Shown here: piece after piece, positions 1 through 7,884 of the stretch
Position numbering within the stretch: the stretch's first letter is position 1
Layout: each line of letters starts with the position of its first letter
Origin: Microbacterium pumilum
GTDB taxonomy: Bacteria > Actinomycetota > Actinomycetes > Actinomycetales > Microbacteriaceae
Length of the DNA stretch: 64,000 nucleotides
Direction: 5' to 3'
NCBI RefSeq assembly: GCF_039530225.1
Contig: NZ_BAAAOH010000001.1
Span: 3,162,001 to 3,226,000, forward strand
Program-made: the position numbers and the translations under genes
The notes under the pieces: generated by a model
Told to the model about the DNA's origin: nothing
The model's database searches: none
What the model saw: only the letters and a program-made list of their open reading frames with translations

Positions 1-569
1 CTCAGCCGGTGCGGCAGCTCGGCTACGGAGGGCACCTGGAACGGAATGCGCTGCTGGGTGAGCGTCTTCTTGGCTCGCGAGATGCGCTGACCCATCGCAC
101 TCTCGCTGACCAGGAACGCACGGGCGATCTCGCGAGTCTGGAGCCCGCCCAGGGTGCGCAGTGTGAGGGCCACTCGGGAGTCCATCGTGAGCACGGGGTG
201 GCAGGCGGTGAAGATGAGCCGCAGCAGATCGTCGTGAACGGACGTGTCCAGTGCGTCGTCGACCGACGTCATCGGGTCCTCCATCCCTTCATCGAGTCTC
301 GCCTCGGCGGCGAGGAGGGGAAGTTTTCGGCGGAGCACGGCGTCGTGCCGGTGGCGGTCGACGGCCATGTGGCGCGCGCTGGTCATCAGCCACGCTCCGG
401 GATTGGGCGGGATGCCGTCGCGCGGCCACTGCCGCAGGGCCGCCTCGAGGGCATCCTGGGCGAGGTCCTCGGCCGTGGAGAAGTCACCCACGACACGCGC
501 GAGGGCGCCGACGAGGCGGCCCGACTCGATGCGCCAGACCGCCTCGACGGCTGCTTCGGTGGCGGGCAC
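1..569 (-). CDS. ECF42-type RNA polymerase sigma factor, cut by window edge
   Basis: Reading leftwards from a GTG at 569, the protein begins with a sigma region 2 (FSTAEDLAQDALEAALRQW, then PGAWLMTSARHMAVDRHR) and continues into region 4 with the helix-turn-helix LQTREIARAFLVSESAMGQR. The frame stays open to base 1, so the C-terminal part (a TPR-like extension in ECF42 sigma factors) lies outside the window. It starts immediately after the stop of the DGPF/YCII protein gene, in the same frame. ECF42 sigma factors are known to be encoded next to DGPF proteins, so the pairing supports the assignment. The role is to direct RNA polymerase to a small regulon; the signal is unknown. The GTG start is chosen because it abuts the upstream stop. 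Confidence 0.85.
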   Translation of the reverse strand, partial: MPATEAAVEAVWRIESGRLVGALARVVGDFSTAEDLAQDALEAALRQWPRDGIPPNPGAWLMTSARHMAVDRHRHDAVLRRKLPLLAAEARLDEGMEDPMTSVDDALDTSVHDDLLRLIFTACHPVLTMDSRVALTLRTLGGLQTREIARAFLVSESAMGQRISRAKKTLTQQRIPFQVPSVAELPHRL

Positions 570-950
570 TCAGCCCTCTGGGTCGAACGAGTAGTCCTCT
601 GGACCGAGGACCTTGACGATGTCGGCCTCGCCCTCCCAGCCGGGCCAGAGGTCCCGGTGCACGGTGAGGAAGCGATTGGTCCACTCGACGGCATCCTCGC
701 GCGCGCGCACGTCGTAGAGGGCGTAGCTGATGAGCTCCTTGGACTCGGTGAACGGTCCGTCCGCCGCGCTCAGCGTGCCGCCGGTCAATGAGACCCGGAC
801 GCCCGTCGCACTGGGCTGCAGACCCTGCGTATCGAGCAGCACACCCGCTGCGGTCGCCTCCTGGCCGAGCGTCGCGATCGCGGCCATCAGTTCAGGCGGC
901 GGTGGGGAGTCGGGCAGGGTGATCGCCTTGAGCAGAACGAAGTAGCGCAT
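570..950 (-). CDS. DGPF/YCII domain protein, ECF42 partner
   Basis: A 126-residue protein opening with MRYFVLLKA and carrying the hallmark ADGPFTESKE near the middle, which is the DGPF motif of the YCII-related family. Soluble, with no signal peptide. Members of this family are encoded with ECF42 sigma factors, but their biochemical function is not settled. Here the gene sits between a DUF998 membrane protein (27 bp gap) and the sigma factor (no gap), all on the minus strand, so one transcript is likely. The stop codon is directly followed by the GTG start of the sigma factor, implying translational coupling. Confidence 0.88.
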   Translation of the reverse strand: MRYFVLLKAITLPDSPPPPELMAAIATLGQEATAAGVLLDTQGLQPSATGVRVSLTGGTLSAADGPFTESKELISYALYDVRAREDAVEWTNRFLTVHRDLWPGWEGEADIVKVLGPEDYSFDPEG

Positions 951-977
951 GATGTTCTCCCTTTTTCTCGAAGTGCG

Positions 978-1682
978 TCAGGAGACGCGACGGTAGAGGC
1001 GGATGCAGGTGAGCCCGAGCCAGGCGAAGGCGAGGACCACGGCGAAGATGAAGGCGATCACCATCGGGCCGGCCCCGCCACTCGCGATGCCGCCGAACGC
1101 GGCGATGAAGAGCACACCGGTCGCGATGCTGAAGACGCCCCAGCCGGGTTCGCGGTGACGGAGGAATCGCACGCCGAGGACGATCGTCGCAGCGGTGAAG
1201 GCGAGGAAGCCCAGCCCTCCGCACACGAGATGCAGCAGACCGTGCCAGGTGATCTCCCCAGCGCCGGCCGGGGTGCCGACGGGGAACCCGTCTGCGGGAT
1301 CGGCGGTGAAGAATCCGGCTCCGATCTGCCCTGCGCCGAACGCGGCCAAGAGCACCGCTGCCGTCCGGACGTGAAGTGCCCGGCCGATGCCGATCGCGGC
1401 GGCGATGACCATCAGTCCGGTGATCACGAGCACGGCCGAGTGCGCCCAGCCGAACTCGCCGTTCGCCATGAGGCTCCAGCTGTGCCGGCCGAGGTCGAAT
1501 CCGGGTCGCAGCGTCGCCTCGAGCAGCGACACCACGATGTAGAACGGTCCCGCCACGACACCCCAGCCCAGAAGCGACCGCGTGACACGGCCGGCGGGGC
1601 TGCACTCTGATCGGTGTGAGCGGGACTGGGCTCGGTGCGAGCGGGACTGGACAGGGCTGGCCGAGAGGGCTGACTTGCTCAT
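978..1682 (-). CDS. DUF998 family multi-pass membrane protein
   Basis: A 234-residue protein with about six hydrophobic segments and the DUF998 pattern (GPFYIVVSLLEA, then ADPADGFPVGTP in a loop after the third helix). Function unknown. The start is supported by a strong ribosome binding site GGAGGAG a few bases upstream of ATG 1682. The first 30 residues are a hydrophilic extension with a duplicated QSRSHR unit, encoded by an 18-bp direct repeat with one mismatch (1612-1629 and 1633-1650). It is first in a presumed operon with the DGPF protein and ECF42 sigma factor, so it may be a membrane component or target of that regulator. Confidence 0.8.
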   Translation of the reverse strand: MSKSALSASPVQSRSHRAQSRSHRSECSPAGRVTRSLLGWGVVAGPFYIVVSLLEATLRPGFDLGRHSWSLMANGEFGWAHSAVLVITGLMVIAAAIGIGRALHVRTAAVLLAAFGAGQIGAGFFTADPADGFPVGTPAGAGEITWHGLLHLVCGGLGFLAFTAATIVLGVRFLRHREPGWGVFSIATGVLFIAAFGGIASGGAGPMVIAFIFAVVLAFAWLGLTCIRLYRRVS

Positions 1683-1728
1683 CGTGACTCCTCCAAACGG
1701 CCCGTCCGATACGAGCCTCTACCCATAC

Positions 1729-1755
1729 CTCGTGTGAGGGGGCGAGGTTTCGACA
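1729..1755 (-). promoter_or_regulatory. Candidate ECF42-dependent promoter
   Basis: On the minus strand TGTCGA (1755-1750) is followed after exactly 17 bp by CGAG (1732-1729). As I recall, ECF42 targets in Streptomyces have TGTCGA at -35 and CGA plus T or C at -10, so the -10 match here is partial. The site lies about 47 bp upstream of the DUF998 start and would make the sigma factor operon autoregulated. This is motif matching by eye. Confidence 0.55.
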
Positions 1756-1814
1756 CGGGTCCGGAAATTCTTCCGAGCGATGAAGCTCACTCGTCGGGCA
1801 CCGGTCGTTAACGC

Positions 1815-1843
1815 AAAATGCCCGTCCAGAGGACGAGCATTTT
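1815..1843 (-). terminator. Hairpin terminator after tRNA-Glu
   Basis: An inverted repeat beginning AAAATGC and ending GCATTTT, with a GC-rich CGTCC/GGACG core and small interior mismatches, lies just downstream of the tRNA-Glu 3' end. The T-rich arm suits an intrinsic terminator on the minus strand. Confidence 0.65.
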
Positions 1844-1846
1844 CGT

Positions 1847-1922
1847 TGGTGACCCCAGCGGGATTCGAACCCGCGTTACCGCCGTGAGAGGGCGGCGTAC
1901 TAGGCCACTATACGATGGGGCC
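1847..1922 (-). tRNA. tRNA-Glu (CTC)
   Basis: A cloverleaf can be drawn on the minus strand: acceptor GGCCCCA pairs with TGGGGTC, the anticodon loop is CTCTCAC giving anticodon CTC, and the T arm contains GGTTCGAATCC. The discriminator A and an encoded CCA end (1849-1847) are present. A hairpin terminator follows. Confidence 0.95.
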
Positions 1923-2029
1923 GTTCACGCAACCGTTCGATTATGCCATGTGCGCGGCATCCGGCCAAATCGCCGACGCCGCACCGAGGGGCGCTTGCCG
2001 GAGGCCTTTTCGGCCTGTTGACTCGGGGC

Positions 2030-2668
2030 ATGCGAGTCACCAAGTTCGAGCACGCCACCCTGACCCTGACCGATTCCGGAAGCACGATCATCATCGATCC
2101 CGGCTCGTTCACCGCCCCCCTCATCGACCTCGAGCAGGTGGTGGGCGTCGTGATCACGCACGAGCATCCGGACCACTGGACGCCCGATCACCTCGACCGC
2201 ATCCGCAAGGCGTTTCCGGATGTGCCGATCTACGGTCCCGAGGGCGTCGCACGCGCCGCCGCGGGATACGACGTGATCGTCGTCAAGCCCGGCGACACCC
2301 TCGACCTCGACCCGTTCCGGCTCGAGTTCTTCGGCGGCAAGCACGCCCTCATCCACGAGACGATCCCGGTCGTCGACAACGTCGGTGTTCTCGTGAACGA
2401 CGCGTTCTACTATCCGGGCGACTCCTACGCCGTTCCGAAAGGCGCATCGGTGAGGCTGCTCGCGGCACCGGTGGGCGCGCCGTGGCTCAAGATCGGCGAG
2501 GCGATGGACTTCGTCCTCGCCGTCGCACCGCGACAGGTGTTCGGCACGCACGACATGACGCTGTCGGTGATCGGCCGCGACATGGGCCGCGCGAGGCTCA
2601 AGTGGGCCGCCGAGCAGGACGGCGGCGAGCTTCTCGCGCTCGACCCGGGCGACTCGACCGACCTCTGA
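2030..2668 (+). CDS. Metallo-beta-lactamase-fold hydrolase (UlaG-like)
   Basis: A 212-residue protein beginning MRVTKFEHATLTL. It carries the metal-binding HxHxDH motif in ITHEHPDHWTPDH near residue 45 and a second histidine region in FGTHDMTLS near the C-terminus. This matches the small metal-dependent hydrolases related to UlaG (L-ascorbate-6-phosphate lactonase family). Substrate unknown; cytoplasmic. The frame is open further upstream to 1943, but that would run into the tRNA-Glu leader, so ATG 2030 is preferred. It is a single gene, convergent with ptsH across a long terminator hairpin. Confidence 0.82.
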   Translation: MRVTKFEHATLTLTDSGSTIIIDPGSFTAPLIDLEQVVGVVITHEHPDHWTPDHLDRIRKAFPDVPIYGPEGVARAAAGYDVIVVKPGDTLDLDPFRLEFFGGKHALIHETIPVVDNVGVLVNDAFYYPGDSYAVPKGASVRLLAAPVGAPWLKIGEAMDFVLAVAPRQVFGTHDMTLSVIGRDMGRARLKWAAEQDGGELLALDPGDSTDL

Positions 2669-2675
2669 CAGACGA

Positions 2676-2720
2676 AGACGACGGATGCCGCGCGGCTTCG
2701 ATCCGCGGCATCCGTCGTCT
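2676..2720. terminator. Bidirectional terminator hairpin
   Basis: A perfect 17-bp stem (2676-2692 with 2704-2720) and an 11-nt loop lie between two convergent stop codons (2668 and 2724). The arms contain GGATGCC and its complement GGCATCC, a heptamer common in this window. Position and symmetry suit termination in both directions. Confidence 0.75.
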
Positions 2721-2723
2721 GTC

Positions 2724-2993
2724 CTACTCGGCGTCGAGGTCTGTCTCCAACAGGGTGACGAGTTCGTCGAGCGCCTGGTCGGCGCCATCCCCCTCGGCCT
2801 TCAGTGTCACGACGGTACCATGCGACGCTCCCAGCCCCATCAGGGACAGGATGCTGCCCGCGTTGAGGTCGGGGCCGCCTTCGACGGCGATCGTCACCGG
2901 CACGCTCTTCTCCTGAACGGCCTGCACGAACAGTTTCGCGGGGCGGGCGTGCAGCCCGGAACTGCTCGCGATGGTGGCTTGACGTTCTGCCAT
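2724..2993 (-). CDS. ptsH: Phosphocarrier protein HPr
   Basis: An 89-residue protein with the HPr active-site motif SSGLHARPA; the phosphorylated histidine is His15. Length is typical for the family. HPr relays phosphate from enzyme I to sugar-specific EIIA domains; here the adjacent fructose EIIABC is the obvious partner. It is the last gene of fruR-fruK-fruA-ptsH, 38 bp after fruA. No enzyme I gene (ptsI) is in the window. Sequestering HPr in the fructose operon is common in actinobacteria. Confidence 0.95.
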   Translation of the reverse strand: MAERQATIASSSGLHARPAKLFVQAVQEKSVPVTIAVEGGPDLNAGSILSLMGLGASHGTVVTLKAEGDGADQALDELVTLLETDLDAE

Positions 2994-3031
2994 GGGTCAG
3001 TCTCCTTCTCTCGTCGTGCGGACTTCGTGCG

Positions 3032-5092
3032 TCATGCGACGGCGACGGCTTCGAACGGCGCTTCCGCCGCCTCGAGCTCCTTGCGACCGACCCAGCGCTT
3101 CAGGGCGATGACGACAAGCGCCGTCACGACGGTACCGGCCGCAAGGGCGATCAGGAAGCCCCAGATCGGGTTGATCGCGAAGAGCACGAAGATGCCGCCG
3201 TGGGGTGCAAGCGAGGTGACGGAGAACGCCATGCTCAGGCCACCGGTGACCGCGCCTCCGACCATGCAGGCCGGGATGACCCGCAGCGGGTCGGCCGCGG
3301 CGAACGGGATGGCGCCCTCACTGATGAACGCGGCACCCAGCAGCCAGGCCGCTTTGCCGTTCTCACGCTCCACCGGTGGGAAGAGGTCGCGTGCGAGCAC
3401 CGTCGATGCGAGAGCCATCGCGAGCGGCGGCACCATGCCGGCGCACATGACAGCAGCCATGATGAGATACGGCGTCTGGTTCGTCTCGGATCCTGCGGCG
3501 AGGCCCGCGACCGCGAAGGCGTAGGCCACCTTGTTGATCGGCCCGCCGAGGTCGAAGCACATCATGATCCCGAGGATCACGCCGACCACCACGATCAGGC
3601 CGGTGGCGGCGAGCTCGTTCAGCCACTCGTTCAGCCACGCCATCAGCGAGGCGATCGGGCGCCCGAGGAACAGGATCAGGATGCCCGACGCCACGATCGA
3701 TGCGATCAGCGGGATGATCACCACGGGCATGAGTCCACGCAGCCAGCGCGGCACCTCGAGGCGCGTGAACCACAGCGCCACGAACCCGGCGAGCAGACCG
3801 CCGGCGATGCCGCCGATGAAGCCGGAGCTCATGAGGACGGCGACGGCGCCGGCGACGAAACCCGGTGCGATGCCCGGCCGGTCGGCGATCGCGAACGCGA
3901 TGTAGCCGGCGAGGGCGGGTACGAGGAAGTTCATCGACGTGACGCCGATCATGAACGCGACGGAACCCAGGTACTGCCCGAGACCACCGGGCGGCAGGTC
4001 CCACAGCGCGTTGTTGACGATGACCGTGCTCGCCTCATCACCGACTTGGTAGCCGCCGAGGAGGAAGCCCAGTGCGATCAGCAGACCGCCGCCGGCGACG
4101 AACGGGATCATGTAGCTGACACCCGTGAGCAGGATCCGCTGGATCTTGGCGCCCCAGCCGACGTTGGCGTCGCTCGCGGCCGACGTCGCCACGGCCGCAG
4201 TCGCGGTCACGCGTGAGGAGCTCGGGTTGTTGGCGGCGGCGACGGCTTCGTGGATCATCTCGTTCGGCTGCTCGATGCCGCGCTTGACGTTGGACCGCAC
4301 CACCGGCTTGCCCGCGAACCGCTGCTGTTCGCGCACGTCGACGTCGGTAGCGAAGATCACGGCGTCGGCGTCGTCGATCACGTTCTGCGGGATCGCCTTG
4401 TAGCCGCTCGATCCCTGCGGCTCGACCGTGAGGTCGACGCCGAGCTTCTTCCCCTGGGCGGTCAGCGCATCGGCGGCCATGAACGTGTGCGCGATGCCCG
4501 TCGCACAGGCCGTCACCGCGACGATACGGGCGGGGCGACCCGCGACCGTGAGATCGGAAGCGGCCGTGGCAGCCGGTGCCGCTGCGGCAGCGGCAGCGGG
4601 TGCTGCGGCGGGAGCGGCAGAGGCGTCGCCTTCGCCGATGGCGTTCCGCACGATCGCGACCACGTCGTCGTTCGTCTTCGCCGCGCGAAGGCCGGTCGTG
4701 AAGTCGTCCTGCATGAGGCTCCGGGCGAGCTTGGAGAGCACGGCCAGATGCGCTTCAGCAGCCCCTTCGGGTGCGGCGATGAGGAAGACGAGGTCGGCCG
4801 GACCGTCCGGAGCACCGAAGTCGACGCCCGGCGCGAGTCGCGCGAACGCGAGCGAGGCCTCGGTCACGGCGCCGCTCTTGGCGTGCGGAATGGCGATGCC
4901 ACCGGGAAGCCCGGTCTCGTCCTTCTGCTCGCGCGCCCACGCATCGGCGAAGAGCGCTTCGGCGTCGGTGGCGCGGCCCTGCGCGACGACGCGCGCGGCA
5001 AGGGCGCGGATGACAGCCGCCTTGTCTGCGCCGAGACCGACGTCGAGACTGACGAGCTCAGGGGTGATGGTCTGTGACACGATGACCTCCAA
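3032..5092 (-). CDS. fruA: PTS fructose transporter subunit EIIABC
   Basis: A 686-residue fusion. The EIIA domain (about 1-150) has its phosphohistidine in GIAIPHAK (His70). An alanine/proline linker follows (about 155-180). The EIIB domain (about 185-285) has its phosphocysteine in VTACATGIAHTF (Cys196). The EIIC domain (about 310-670) has eight to ten membrane helices and the GGPINKVAYAFA loop of the fructose family. It takes up fructose and phosphorylates it to fructose 1-phosphate at the membrane. It lies 21 bp downstream of fruK and upstream of ptsH, giving a self-contained fructose operon. Confidence 0.95.
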   Translation of the reverse strand: MEVIVSQTITPELVSLDVGLGADKAAVIRALAARVVAQGRATDAEALFADAWAREQKDETGLPGGIAIPHAKSGAVTEASLAFARLAPGVDFGAPDGPADLVFLIAAPEGAAEAHLAVLSKLARSLMQDDFTTGLRAAKTNDDVVAIVRNAIGEGDASAAPAAAPAAAAAAAPAATAASDLTVAGRPARIVAVTACATGIAHTFMAADALTAQGKKLGVDLTVEPQGSSGYKAIPQNVIDDADAVIFATDVDVREQQRFAGKPVVRSNVKRGIEQPNEMIHEAVAAANNPSSSRVTATAAVATSAASDANVGWGAKIQRILLTGVSYMIPFVAGGGLLIALGFLLGGYQVGDEASTVIVNNALWDLPPGGLGQYLGSVAFMIGVTSMNFLVPALAGYIAFAIADRPGIAPGFVAGAVAVLMSSGFIGGIAGGLLAGFVALWFTRLEVPRWLRGLMPVVIIPLIASIVASGILILFLGRPIASLMAWLNEWLNELAATGLIVVVGVILGIMMCFDLGGPINKVAYAFAVAGLAAGSETNQTPYLIMAAVMCAGMVPPLAMALASTVLARDLFPPVERENGKAAWLLGAAFISEGAIPFAAADPLRVIPACMVGGAVTGGLSMAFSVTSLAPHGGIFVLFAINPIWGFLIALAAGTVVTALVVIALKRWVGRKELEAAEAPFEAVAVA

Positions 5093-5113
5093 CGGTCGGT
5101 GGGTGGGGACGGA

Positions 5114-6061
5114 TCAAGCGAGGCGGAACACCTGCACGTCGCCGGCAGGAAGATCTTCTGGCGTGGGCGCCTGGGTGCCCGGGAGGGATGCCGCAGCCGC
5201 GCCGTAGCGGACGGCGCGGCGCAGTCGGTCTTCGGGTGATGCCCCTCCGACCTCGGCGAGCAGGTAGCCGGCGAGCGAGCTGTCGCCGGCGCCGACCGTG
5301 CTCGCGACCTGGATTCGCGGAGCAGCCGCGTGCCACGCGCCGTCGGCGGTGATGAGCACGGCGCCGTGCTCGCCGAGCGTGACGAGCGCGGCTCGAGTGC
5401 GGCTCGGCACGAGGCTCCGAGCCACCCGGAGCATCTCACCCGCGAGGTCGTCGCCGCCGTCGAGTTCGGCGCCCGCGAGGGCGGCGAGCTCCTCGTCGTT
5501 CGGCTTGATGAGGTCGGGGGCGGCGTGCGCCACGACCTCGGTCAGAGCCCGGCCGGACGTGTCGGCCGCGATGAGCGGGGCCTGCGCGCCATGGGCGGCA
5601 CGCACCGCCGCGACGACATCCACGTAGAAGCCCGCGCCCGCGCCCGGCGGCAGCGAGCCGGCGAGCACGAGCCAGCGTGCTCCGGCGGATGCCGCGACCA
5701 CCGCGTCGATGACGGCTGCTCGGTCGGTCGCATCGAGGGTCGCGCCCGGCAGGTTGAGCTTCGTCGTGACACCCGCCGGGTCGGTGATCGTGAGATTGGC
5801 ACGCACGTGGCCGTGGATGGGCACCCGTCGCGCGGTCACGCCGGAACTGCGCAGCGCGGCGTCGAACGGATCGTCCGGTGCGAGGGGAAGGACGGCGATC
5901 GTTTCCACGCCGGCGGCGGCGATCACTCGGGCCACGTTGATGCCCTTTCCACCGGCATCCTCTCGTGCGGAGGCGGCGGACTGCACCTCGCCGGGCCGCA
6001 GCGCACGCTCCAGTGTGATCGTGCGGTCGAGCGACGGGTTGGCGGTCAGCGTGACGATCAT
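5114..6061 (-). CDS. fruK: 1-phosphofructokinase
   Basis: A 315-residue PfkB-family kinase beginning MIVTLTANPSLDRTITL, with the family glycine motif AGGKGINVARV (residues about 34-44) and the ATP/anion-hole motif STVGAGDSSLAGY near the C-terminus. It converts fructose 1-phosphate, made by fruA, to fructose 1,6-bisphosphate. ATG 6061 overlaps the fruR stop by four bases (ATGA), which decides it over an in-frame ATG nine bases upstream. Second gene of the fructose operon. Confidence 0.93.
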   Translation of the reverse strand: MIVTLTANPSLDRTITLERALRPGEVQSAASAREDAGGKGINVARVIAAAGVETIAVLPLAPDDPFDAALRSSGVTARRVPIHGHVRANLTITDPAGVTTKLNLPGATLDATDRAAVIDAVVAASAGARWLVLAGSLPPGAGAGFYVDVVAAVRAAHGAQAPLIAADTSGRALTEVVAHAAPDLIKPNDEELAALAGAELDGGDDLAGEMLRVARSLVPSRTRAALVTLGEHGAVLITADGAWHAAAPRIQVASTVGAGDSSLAGYLLAEVGGASPEDRLRRAVRYGAAAASLPGTQAPTPEDLPAGDVQVFRLA

Positions 6062-6843
6062 GCGATCCATACCTCCACGTCGGCCTCCTCGAGCGCCGCC
6101 GCGAGGGCGGGCTCGGGCTGCTCATCGGTGACCAGCAGGTCGATCTCATCCAGCGCGGCGAACCGCACCAGCGACTCGACGCCGAACTTCGAACTATCCA
6201 CCATCGCTACCACCCGTCGCGCGGCCTTGACAATGGCGGATTTCACGGCGCCCTCGGCCGGGTCGGGGGTGCTCAGGCCGAATCCGGCCGAGATGCCGTT
6301 GGTGCCGATGAAGGCGACGTCGGGGCGAAGTGCATCGAGGGCCCCGAGCGTCGCCGGCCCGACCGCCGCGGCGGTGAGACCACGCACCTGGCCGCCGAGC
6401 ACTGTGAGGCCGATGTCGGGGATCAGGGAAAGGGTGTGGGCGACGGGAACGGCGTGGGTGACGACCTCGAGCTGCGCTCCAGTCGTCGCGATGCGCTCGG
6501 CGAGAAGGGAGGCCGCGGCGCCGGTCGTGGAACCGGCATCGAAGACGAGCGAACCGCGGAATCCGACCGTGATCACCTCGAGTGCGCGTTGCGCGATCGC
6601 CGCCTTGCGGTCTGAGTTGACCGTCATCCGCTCGGTGATGGATGGCTCGGCGATGCTGACCGTCCTTGCGGGAACCGCGCCGCCGTGCACGCGACGGAGC
6701 GCCCCGCGCTGTTCGAGCACGTCGAGGTCGCGGCGGATGGTCTCGGTCGTCACGTCGAGCGTCTCGGCAAGGCCGACGACCGACACGCGTCCCTCTACGG
6801 CCAGCAGGCCGGCGATGCGATCCTGTCGCTCCGTTGCGTACAT
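6058..6843 (-). CDS. fruR: DeoR/GlpR-family transcriptional regulator of the fructose operon
   Basis: A 261-residue regulator with a DeoR-type N-terminal helix-turn-helix (VSVVGLAETLDVTTETIRRDL) followed by RGALRRVHGGAV and a C-terminal sugar-phosphate sensor domain with VFDAGSTTGA. It leads the operon fruR-fruK-fruA-ptsH and probably represses it until fructose 1-phosphate or a related ligand accumulates (inferred from family and context). ATG 6843 is chosen because a strong GAGGAG lies correctly upstream; an ATG at 6858 is in frame but lacks this. Candidate operator repeats lie at 6877-6922. Confidence 0.88.
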   Translation of the reverse strand: MYATERQDRIAGLLAVEGRVSVVGLAETLDVTTETIRRDLDVLEQRGALRRVHGGAVPARTVSIAEPSITERMTVNSDRKAAIAQRALEVITVGFRGSLVFDAGSTTGAAASLLAERIATTGAQLEVVTHAVPVAHTLSLIPDIGLTVLGGQVRGLTAAAVGPATLGALDALRPDVAFIGTNGISAGFGLSTPDPAEGAVKSAIVKAARRVVAMVDSSKFGVESLVRFAALDEIDLLVTDEQPEPALAAALEEADVEVWIA

Positions 6844-6876
6844 GTGTCTCCTCGACATCGAAGTTGCCTCACGCTA

Positions 6877-6922
6877 CAACACAAACTCACACATCGCAAC
6901 ACATTCGCAGATAATCGCAGAT
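6877..6922 (-). promoter_or_regulatory. Candidate FruR operator, ordered direct repeats
   Basis: On the fruR strand three heptamers stand exactly 10 bp apart: TGTGTTG (6903-6897), TGTGTGA (6893-6887) and TGTGTTG (6883-6877). On the plus strand TCGCAGAT occurs twice, also 10 bp apart (6905-6912, 6915-6922). DeoR/GlpR-type repressors commonly bind direct repeats in phase with the helix. The region is AT-richer than its surroundings and also lies upstream of the divergent phosphotransferase gene. Confidence 0.6.
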
Positions 6923-6963
6923 GGACCGAGTCGCATTGCAGGGCTTCGCGATAGCGTCGAGGG

Positions 6964-7884
6964 ATGCCCGATAAGCCCGCCGCCGAGGTGATGATCGATG
7001 AGAGCCTCGTCAGGCACCTGCTGCTGTCGCAGGCCGCCGCCATCGCGGATGCTGCGGAGCTTTCTGTGACGAAGGTCGCCGAAGGCTGGGACAGCGAGGT
7101 GTGGCGCGTCGGAGCGGAGCTCGCCGTCCGACTCCCCCGTCGTGCGATCGCCGCACCGCTGGTGCTGAATGAGCAGCGCGTGCTGCCCGAGATCGCCCGT
7201 CGGCTCGAGCCGACGGGATTGCGGGTGCCCGCGCCGATCCTCGACGGAGTGCCAGACTCCCTCTACCCCTGGCCGTGGTCTATCGTGCCGTGGATCGATG
7301 GCGCGCGCGGGATCGACGTGCCGCGCCAGGATCGCTCGGGCTGGGCCTCGGCGCTCGGCCTCGCGCTGGGTGCACTTCACGTTCCTGCGCCGTCGGACCA
7401 CCCGATCAATCCCTTCCGTGGTGCCCCACTGGCCGAGCGGTCAGCCGCGGTGGCGGAGCGTATCGCGCTCCTTCGAGAGAAAGGAGCGCTGAGCGTGCGG
7501 GAAGCGGATGCCGCGGCATCCGTCTGGGCAGAAGGACTCGACGCCGCGTCGTGGGCGGGACCGCCGCTGTGGATCCACGGTGACCTGCACCCGGCGAACC
7601 TGATCGCCCAGGGCACGCGACTGGTCGGCATCATCGATTTCGGCGACGTCACGGCCGGAGACCCCGCGTACGACCTCGCCGTCGCATGGCTGTCGTTCGA
7701 CGTCAGTGGCCGACGCGACTTCAAGGCGTCGACGGGCGGCGGCTATGACGGCGATGCGTGGGTGCGCGCTCGGGCGTGGGGCGCCTCGGTCGCCCTGATG
7801 CTGCTCGCGCACAGCGACGACGAACCGGCTTTCGCGCGGCTCGGGCGCGAGGCGCTCGACGAGGTCACGGCAGCATCCCGTTGA
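6964..7884 (+). CDS. Aminoglycoside phosphotransferase-like (APH) family protein
   Basis: A 306-residue kinase-fold protein with the APH/choline-kinase catalytic loop WIHGDLHPANLI (about residues 200-211) and the metal-binding IIDFGDV (about 220). Members phosphorylate small metabolites or aminoglycosides; the substrate cannot be told here, and calling it a resistance gene would go beyond the evidence. It is divergent from fruR, with a 120-bp intergenic region holding the fruR repeats. Its end overlaps the convergent membrane protein gene by 20 bp. Confidence 0.8.
   Translation: MPDKPAAEVMIDESLVRHLLLSQAAAIADAAELSVTKVAEGWDSEVWRVGAELAVRLPRRAIAAPLVLNEQRVLPEIARRLEPTGLRVPAPILDGVPDSLYPWPWSIVPWIDGARGIDVPRQDRSGWASALGLALGALHVPAPSDHPINPFRGAPLAERSAAVAERIALLREKGALSVREADAAASVWAEGLDAASWAGPPLWIHGDLHPANLIAQGTRLVGIIDFGDVTAGDPAYDLAVAWLSFDVSGRRDFKASTGGGYDGDAWVRARAWGASVALMLLAHSDDEPAFARLGREALDEVTAASR

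Noticed and set aside
567..572. Programmed read-through fusion of the DGPF protein and the sigma factor
   Set aside because: The two frames are in phase and separated only by TGA, but a GTG start follows immediately and such proteins are separate elsewhere; ordinary coupling explains it.
6964..7884. Aminoglycoside resistance gene
   Set aside because: The kinase motifs are shared by many metabolic kinases, and nothing nearby indicates resistance or mobility.
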